This document shows, piece after piece, positions 5,907 to 9,637 of a DNA stretch of 9,637 nucleotides; positions within the stretch are counted from its first letter, which is position 1; the number at the start of each line of letters is the position of its first letter. Origin of the DNA: Nitriliruptorales bacterium. GTDB taxonomy: Bacteria; Actinomycetota; Nitriliruptoria; Nitriliruptorales; Nitriliruptoraceae. Under the pieces are notes generated by a model. That model saw only the letters and a program-made list of their open reading frames with translations, had not been told where the DNA came from and ran no database searches. The stretch covers positions 1-9,637 of the forward strand of contig JAURQY010000073.1 of assembly GCA_030835875.1 (NCBI GenBank), in the 5' to 3' direction. The position numbers and the translations under genes are program-made.

Positions 5907-5920
5907 CGGCCGATCGGCCG
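5907..5920 (+). repeat. Perfect 14-base palindrome in the pstS leader
   Basis: CGGCCGATCGGCCG is its own reverse complement and lies about 35 bases before the pstS ATG, inside the predicted untranslated leader. It could be an operator for a dimeric repressor or a small RNA hairpin. GC-rich palindromes of this size can also be chance, so the role is open. Confidence 0.4.
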
Positions 5921-5955
5921 CCTCCACATGACCCGAACATGGAGTCTCGATCACC

Positions 5956-6945
5956 ATGCGAAGCCTCTCCCGTACGGCTGCCGTCCTGGCAGCGTCCGCC
6001 CTGGTCCTCGCGGCCTGCGACGGCGCCGATGAGGAGCCGGCCGCGCCGGCGCCCGCCCCGGCCCCCTCCACGTCCACCCCTGCCCCCGAGGCCTCCGAGG
6101 AGCTCTCCGGCTCGATCGAGATCGACGGCTCGTCGACCGTCGGTCCGCTCACCGACGCGGTCGCTGAGGAGTACGCCTCCGCGCAGCCCGACGTCATCAT
6201 CAACCTGTCGATCTCCGGCTCGGGCGGCGGCTTCGAGCGCTTCTGCGGCACCGGCGACACGCAGTTCTCGAACGCGTCACGCCCGATCAAGGACTCGGAG
6301 GCCGAGCTCTGCGCGTCCAACGGCATCGAGTTCACCGAGATCCGCGTCGGCACGGACGCCCTCACGATGGTCACGAGCAACGACTCCCCGGAGGGCCTGA
6401 CCTGCCTCACCACGGACGAGGTCCTGCGCATCTGGGGCCCGGACGGGGTCGACAGTTGGGCGGACGTGCGTGACGGTCTCCCGGACGTCCCGATCACGAT
6501 CTTCGCGCCGGGCGCGGACTCTGGCACGTACGACTTCATGAACGAGGACGTGCTCGACATCGAGCAGCCCCGTCAGGACTACAACGCATCCGAGGACGAC
6601 AACATCATCTCCCAGGGCATCTCCGGAACGGCGGGCTCGTGGGGCTTCTTCGGCTACGCCTACTACATCAACAACACGAGCGCCTTCCGTGCCCTCGAGT
6701 ACGACGCCGGTGACGGCTGCGTCGCTCCGAGCCCGGAGACCGCGCAGGACGACAGCTACAAGGCCGCACGCCCGCTGTTCGTCTACGTCCGCAACGACGC
6801 GCTCGCGCGTCCGGAGGTCGCGGACTTCGCACGGTTCTACCTCGACACCGTGAACTCCGTGATCGGTGACGTCGGTTACATCCCTGCCTCCGACGCCGAG
6901 CTCGCCGAGGCGCGCGCGGCCGTCGAGGCGTCGATCGGCGGCTGA
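5956..6945 (+). CDS. pstS: Phosphate ABC transporter substrate-binding lipoprotein PstS (SphX type)
   Basis: Extracytoplasmic phosphate-binding protein, 329 residues. The N-terminus is a lipoprotein signal (MRSLSRTAAVLAASALVLAAC) with lipobox LAAC, so Cys21 is the lipid-anchor site. A Pro/Ala/Ser/Glu-rich tether (about 22-50) links it to the binding domain. Phosphate-site motifs are DGSSTV (57-62), SGSGGGFERF (87-96), ASRP (107-110) and PGADSGTYDF (185-194). SEDDNIISQGISG, GFFGYAYY and ARPLFVYV are typical of the SphX-like PstS group. Four further cysteines (97, 119, 150, 255) could form two disulfides outside the membrane. Acidic residues dominate, as is common in salt- or alkali-adapted hosts, but that is weak evidence. 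GGAG at 5941-5944 lies 11 bases before the ATG. It is first in the pst operon behind a PHO box and is followed by a strong hairpin. Confidence 0.96.
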   Translation: MRSLSRTAAVLAASALVLAACDGADEEPAAPAPAPAPSTSTPAPEASEELSGSIEIDGSSTVGPLTDAVAEEYASAQPDVIINLSISGSGGGFERFCGTGDTQFSNASRPIKDSEAELCASNGIEFTEIRVGTDALTMVTSNDSPEGLTCLTTDEVLRIWGPDGVDSWADVRDGLPDVPITIFAPGADSGTYDFMNEDVLDIEQPRQDYNASEDDNIISQGISGTAGSWGFFGYAYYINNTSAFRALEYDAGDGCVAPSPETAQDDSYKAARPLFVYVRNDALARPEVADFARFYLDTVNSVIGDVGYIPASDAELAEARAAVEASIGG

Positions 6946-6962
6946 CCGGCCGTACCGGTCAT

Positions 6963-7007
6963 GGTCCCGTCGGTGGGCGCTCCTCCGGGAGCCCCACCGA
7001 CGGGACC
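6963..7007 (+). terminator. Strong intercistronic hairpin between pstS and pstC
   Basis: A perfect 15-bp stem (6963-6977 with 6993-7007; left arm GGTCCCGTCGGTGGG) is topped, after one bulged C, by a further 5-bp stem (GCTCC 6979-6983 with GGAGC 6988-6992) and a TCCG loop. No T-tract follows. It most likely acts as a partial terminator or as a 3' mRNA stabiliser, allowing more PstS than channel and ATPase to be made, a common arrangement for binding-protein genes. A smaller inverted repeat, GACCGG (6944-6949) with CCGGTC (6955-6960), begins within the pstS stop codon. Confidence 0.75.
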
Positions 7008-7045
7008 CGCAACTGCTCGACGCCTCTCGACATCCTGAGGACACG

Positions 7046-7999
7046 ATGCCGACCCTGATGCCCGTCGTCCCACCGGCTGCGGACCTGTCGCTCGCGCCGC
7101 GCTCCGCACGTCTCGGCGAGCGTGCGATCCTCGTCGTGCTGTGGCTCTTCGCCGCGGTCTCGATCGCGACCACGATCTCCATCGTCTTCGTCCTCGTCGA
7201 GGAGGGCCTGCAGTTCTTCACGCAGGTCTCCATCCTCGAGTTCTTCACCGACACCGCATGGCGTCCGTTCGGTGATGCCACGAGCGAGGCGTTCCGGATC
7301 GGCGTCCTGCCCCTCGTCTCGGGCACGCTCCTCGTCGCCGTCATCGCTCTCCTCGTCGCGGTCCCGCTCGGTCTCGCCTCCGCCGCGTACCTGTCCGAGT
7401 ACGCGTCGCCGCGCGTCCGCGGCGTGCTCAAGCCGGCGCTGGAGGTCCTCGCCGGCATCCCGACCGTCGTGCTCGGCTACTTCGCGCTCACGCTCGTCAC
7501 ACCTGCGATCCGGACGATCTTCTCTCCGGAGTCCATCAGCATCTTCAACGCACTGAGCGCCGGACTCGTCGTCGGCGTCATGGTCATCCCGACCGTCGCC
7601 TCCCTCTCGGAGGACGCGCTCTCCGCGGTGCCGGACGGTCTCCGTGCGGCGTCGTACGGCATGGGTGCGACGAAGTCGGTCACGATCCGGCGTGTCCTCT
7701 TCCCAGCCGCACTCTCCGGCATCGTCTCGGCGATCATCCTCGCGATGGGCCGTGCGATCGGAGAGACCATGATCGTCGCGATCGCGGCGGGCAACCTGCC
7801 GACGCTCACGATCAATCCGGGGTCACAGATCCAGACGATGACCGGCTACATCGTGCAGGCGGTCGGGGGCGAGGCATCGCGCGGTTCGCTCACCTACAAC
7901 TCGATCTTCGCGGTCGGCATCCTCCTGTTCCTCATGACGTTCGCGCTCAACATCCTCGCGAACGTCATCGTCCGCCGCTTCCGGGAGGCCTACGAATGA
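7046..7999 (+). CDS. pstC: Phosphate ABC transporter permease PstC
   Basis: Inner-membrane channel subunit, 317 residues, pairing with PstA to pass phosphate delivered by PstS. Hydrophobic segments lie at about 27-51, 88-115, 131-155, 167-190, 219-248 and 284-308, giving the usual six helices. The ABC-permease EAA-type loop that contacts PstB is GLRAASYGMGATKSVTIRRV (198-217), followed by LFPAALSGI. LAGIPTVVLGYFAL and RAIGETMIVAIAAGN are highly characteristic of PstC. The start is ATG 7046, preceded by GAGGA at 7037-7041; the frame stays open back to 6866 but that part overlaps pstS and the hairpin, so the longer start is rejected. The stop overlaps the pstA start by ATGA. Confidence 0.95.
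   Translation: MPTLMPVVPPAADLSLAPRSARLGERAILVVLWLFAAVSIATTISIVFVLVEEGLQFFTQVSILEFFTDTAWRPFGDATSEAFRIGVLPLVSGTLLVAVIALLVAVPLGLASAAYLSEYASPRVRGVLKPALEVLAGIPTVVLGYFALTLVTPAIRTIFSPESISIFNALSAGLVVGVMVIPTVASLSEDALSAVPDGLRAASYGMGATKSVTIRRVLFPAALSGIVSAIILAMGRAIGETMIVAIAAGNLPTLTINPGSQIQTMTGYIVQAVGGEASRGSLTYNSIFAVGILLFLMTFALNILANVIVRRFREAYE
7983..7988 (+). promoter_or_regulatory. Ribosome binding site of pstA inside the end of pstC
   Basis: GGGAGG sits 7 bases before the pstA ATG at 7996, within the last codons of pstC. It supports the ATGA overlap as the true start and allows pstA to be translated independently as well as by coupling. Confidence 0.7.
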
Positions 8000-8907
8000 G
8001 CGTCCTGTCCACGCCGGCGGGCGTCGCGCGGGCTGCGGTCCTCGACCTCAGCGCGCCTGCTGCACGGCTGCGCCGCGAGCGGCTCTTCCAGGCCGCCCTC
8101 ATGACCGCGACCCTCATCGCGCTCGCGGTGATGCTCACGCTCCTCTTCGACGTGCTCAGCGACGGGCTCGGCCGCATCCGCTCCGAGTTCTTCACGAACT
8201 ACACGAGCCGCCGTGCCGAGGACACGGGGATCCGGACCGGGCTCACGGGGTCCCTGTCCCTCATGGCTCTCGTCGCTGGGATGGCGTTCCCCATCGGCGT
8301 CGGAGCCGGCATCTACCTCGAGATCTTCGCACCGAACAACCGGTTCACCCGGTTCATGCAGATCAACATCGCGAACCTCGCCGGCGTGCCGTCGGTCGTG
8401 TACGGCCTCCTCTCTGCGGCCATGTTCGTCTACATCGCAGGGTTCGGCCGCACGCTCATCACCGGCGCACTCGCGCTGACCCTGCTCATCCTTCCGGTCA
8501 TCATCGTGGCGTCACGCGAGGCCATCCGCGCCGTGCCCCCATCGATCTTCAACGGGGCACTCGCGCTCGGGGCGACACCCTGGCAGGCGACCTCGAAGCA
8601 GGTGCTCCCCGTCGCGATGCCCGGCATCCTGACCGGCACGATCCTCGCGCTCTCGCGCGCCGTCGGTGAGACCGCACCGATCCTCGTCGCCGGCGCCGTC
8701 TTCAGTCGGCGCGCCGACAACGAGCCCTGGAACCTGCTCGAGCCGTTCGGTGCACTGCCGGTCCAGGTCTACGACTTCATCAAGCGTCCCCAGGCCGAGT
8801 TCCAGATCGAGACGGCGGCCGCGGGCATCATCGTGATGCTCACGGTCCTGCTGACCATGAACGCGAGCGCGATCATCCTGCGCAACCGGTACGCGCGGAA
8901 GCGCTGA
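7996..8907 (+). CDS. pstA: Phosphate ABC transporter permease PstA
   Basis: Second channel subunit of the phosphate importer, 303 residues. After a cytoplasmic N-terminus of about 30 residues, hydrophobic segments occur at about 33-52, 85-108, 128-150, 155-172, 210-235 and 274-295. The EAA-type loop is GALALGATPWQATSKQVLPV (187-206). Family blocks include GIYLEIFAPNN, NLAGVPSVVYGLL, SRAVGETAPILVAGAVF and, near the end, PQAEFQIETAAAGIIVML. Length and motifs are normal for PstA. It begins in an ATGA overlap with pstC and is followed, after 14 bases, by pstB. Confidence 0.95.
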   Translation: MSVLSTPAGVARAAVLDLSAPAARLRRERLFQAALMTATLIALAVMLTLLFDVLSDGLGRIRSEFFTNYTSRRAEDTGIRTGLTGSLSLMALVAGMAFPIGVGAGIYLEIFAPNNRFTRFMQINIANLAGVPSVVYGLLSAAMFVYIAGFGRTLITGALALTLLILPVIIVASREAIRAVPPSIFNGALALGATPWQATSKQVLPVAMPGILTGTILALSRAVGETAPILVAGAVFSRRADNEPWNLLEPFGALPVQVYDFIKRPQAEFQIETAAAGIIVMLTVLLTMNASAIILRNRYARKR

Positions 8908-8921
8908 GGCGGAGAAGAACG

Positions 8922-9637
8922 ATGAGCGAACCGACCACGTCCGTCCCGTTCGGACAGACCGCGTCCGAGCCCCCCGTCGACGATGCCGTCGTCGGCGCTG
9001 CGCCCCTGACGAGGGAGGAGCAGGAGGCTACGGTCCGCATCGCGCTCGCTGAGCGCGAGGACGGGACGGAGCGGCAGCCGATGGGCGATCCGGTCTTCCA
9101 GCTGCGCGACGTCAGTGTCCACTACGGCGACGTCACCGCGGTCGACACGTGCAGCTTCGACGTCCCCAAGAACGAGATCGTCGCCCTCATCGGTCCCTCC
9201 GGATGCGGGAAGTCGACCGTCCTCCGGTCGCTCAACCGCATGAACGACCTCGTCCCCACGGCGCGCGTCGACGGACAGGTCCTCTACCACGGTCATGATC
9301 TGTACGCGGACGGCGTGGACCCCGTCGAGGTCCGGCGCCGTATCGGGATGGTCTTCCAGCAGCCGAACCCGTTCCCGAAGTCGATCTACGAGAACGTCGC
9401 CTTCGGTCCGAAGATCAACGGCTACCAGGGGGACATGGACGACCTCGTCGAGGAGTCCCTCGTCGGCGCGGCCCTCTGGGACGAGGTCAAGGACAAGGTG
9501 CACGAGTCCGGCCTCGCGCTCTCCGGTGGCCAGCAGCAGCGGCTGTGCATCGCACGCGCGATCGCGACCTCACCCGACGTGATCCTCATGGACGAGCCGT
9601 GCTCCGCGCTCGACCCGATCGCGACGCTCCGCATCGA
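8922..9637 (+). CDS. pstB: Phosphate ABC transporter ATPase PstB (partial, runs off the window)
   Basis: ATPase subunit powering phosphate uptake; 238 residues are visible and the frame is still open at the window end. Motifs in order: Walker A GPSGCGKST (91-99), Q-loop VFQQPNPFP (144-152), ABC signature LSGGQQQR (200-207), Walker B VILMDEP (220-226) and D-loop SALD (228-231). NRMNDL after Walker A and the QQPNPFPKSIYENV block are typical of PstB. GGAGAAG (8911-8917) precedes the ATG at 8922. The first 53 residues are an unusual extension (Pro/Ala/Glu-rich, TREEQEATVRIALAERED) before the standard start of the ATPase domain. A second ATG at 9081 (MGDPVFQLRDVSVHYG) has GGAG 9 bases upstream and would yield a protein of typical PstB length at its N-terminus. 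PhoU would commonly follow, but lies outside. Confidence 0.96.
   Translation, partial: MSEPTTSVPFGQTASEPPVDDAVVGAAPLTREEQEATVRIALAEREDGTERQPMGDPVFQLRDVSVHYGDVTAVDTCSFDVPKNEIVALIGPSGCGKSTVLRSLNRMNDLVPTARVDGQVLYHGHDLYADGVDPVEVRRRIGMVFQQPNPFPKSIYENVAFGPKINGYQGDMDDLVEESLVGAALWDEVKDKVHESGLALSGGQQQRLCIARAIATSPDVILMDEPCSALDPIATLRI

Noticed and set aside
6866..7045. Possible longer N-terminus of PstC
   Set aside because: It overlaps the end of pstS and runs through the intercistronic hairpin; the extra residues are Arg/Ser-rich and unlike PstC, while ATG 7046 has a ribosome binding site.
1..9637. RNA genes, CRISPR arrays, insertion sequences, attachment sites or other signs of transfer
   Set aside because: No tRNA-like cloverleaf, tandem spaced repeats, transposase-like frame or terminal inverted repeats were seen, and codon composition is uniform throughout.

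Overview
The window is a dense, plus-strand stretch of very high-GC DNA (about 70% GC or more by eye, with G or C at nearly every third codon position) and looks like ordinary chromosome. The gene order enolase, FtsB/DivIC-like septum protein, DUF501 protein, Ppx/GppA phosphatase matches the conserved actinobacterial cluster (Mycobacterium tuberculosis Rv1023 to Rv1026), so the host is almost certainly an actinobacterium. The SphX-type PstS, the extra S1-domain gene and an unusual Nudix fusion hint at a deep-branching class such as Nitriliruptoria or Acidimicrobiia, but that placement is a guess. No rRNA, tRNA, mobile element, CRISPR array or long repeat is visible, and the longest gene-free gap is 180 bases.

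Layout, first half. Positions 1-87 are the tail of an unidentified gene, followed closely by an 89-residue small membrane protein (97-366). A 130-base gap with a candidate promoter leads to enolase (497-1798), then ftsB (1836-2252). A 169-base gap predicted to fold strongly precedes a compact block of four genes: an S1-domain RNA-binding protein (2422-2805), a DUF501 protein (2802-3365), a short Ppx/GppA phosphatase (3362-4312) and a Nudix/YjeF_N fusion protein (4309-5775). Each joint in this block is a 4-base stop/start overlap (GTGA, GTGA, ATGA), which implies one transcript and translational coupling.

Layout, second half. A 180-base regulatory gap (5776-5955) holds three tandem 11-base PHO-box repeats followed by a -10-like element. 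It drives the high-affinity phosphate transporter operon: pstS (5956-6945), a strong intercistronic hairpin (6963-7007), pstC (7046-7999), pstA (7996-8907) and the start of pstB (from 8922), which runs off the end of the window.

How it fits together. The PHO box and pst genes form a phosphate-starvation uptake unit: lipoprotein PstS captures phosphate, PstC and PstA form the channel, and PstB hydrolyses ATP. The gene block just upstream contains a polyphosphate or guanosine-pentaphosphate phosphatase (Ppx) and a pyrophosphatase-type Nudix domain, so phosphate chemistry sits on both sides of the PHO box. Whether the two blocks share regulation cannot be told from the sequence.

Most notable points: the tandem triple PHO box; the CoA-pyrophosphatase-like Nudix domain fused to a YjeF_N (NAD(P)HX epimerase-like) domain whose nucleotide-binding loop is degenerate; the S1-domain gene inserted next to ftsB, as divIC-yabR are paired in Bacillus, with a structured leader in front; the pstS-pstC hairpin; and a 53-residue N-terminal extension on PstB with a second possible start. 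I saw no clearly new multi-gene defence or metabolic system.
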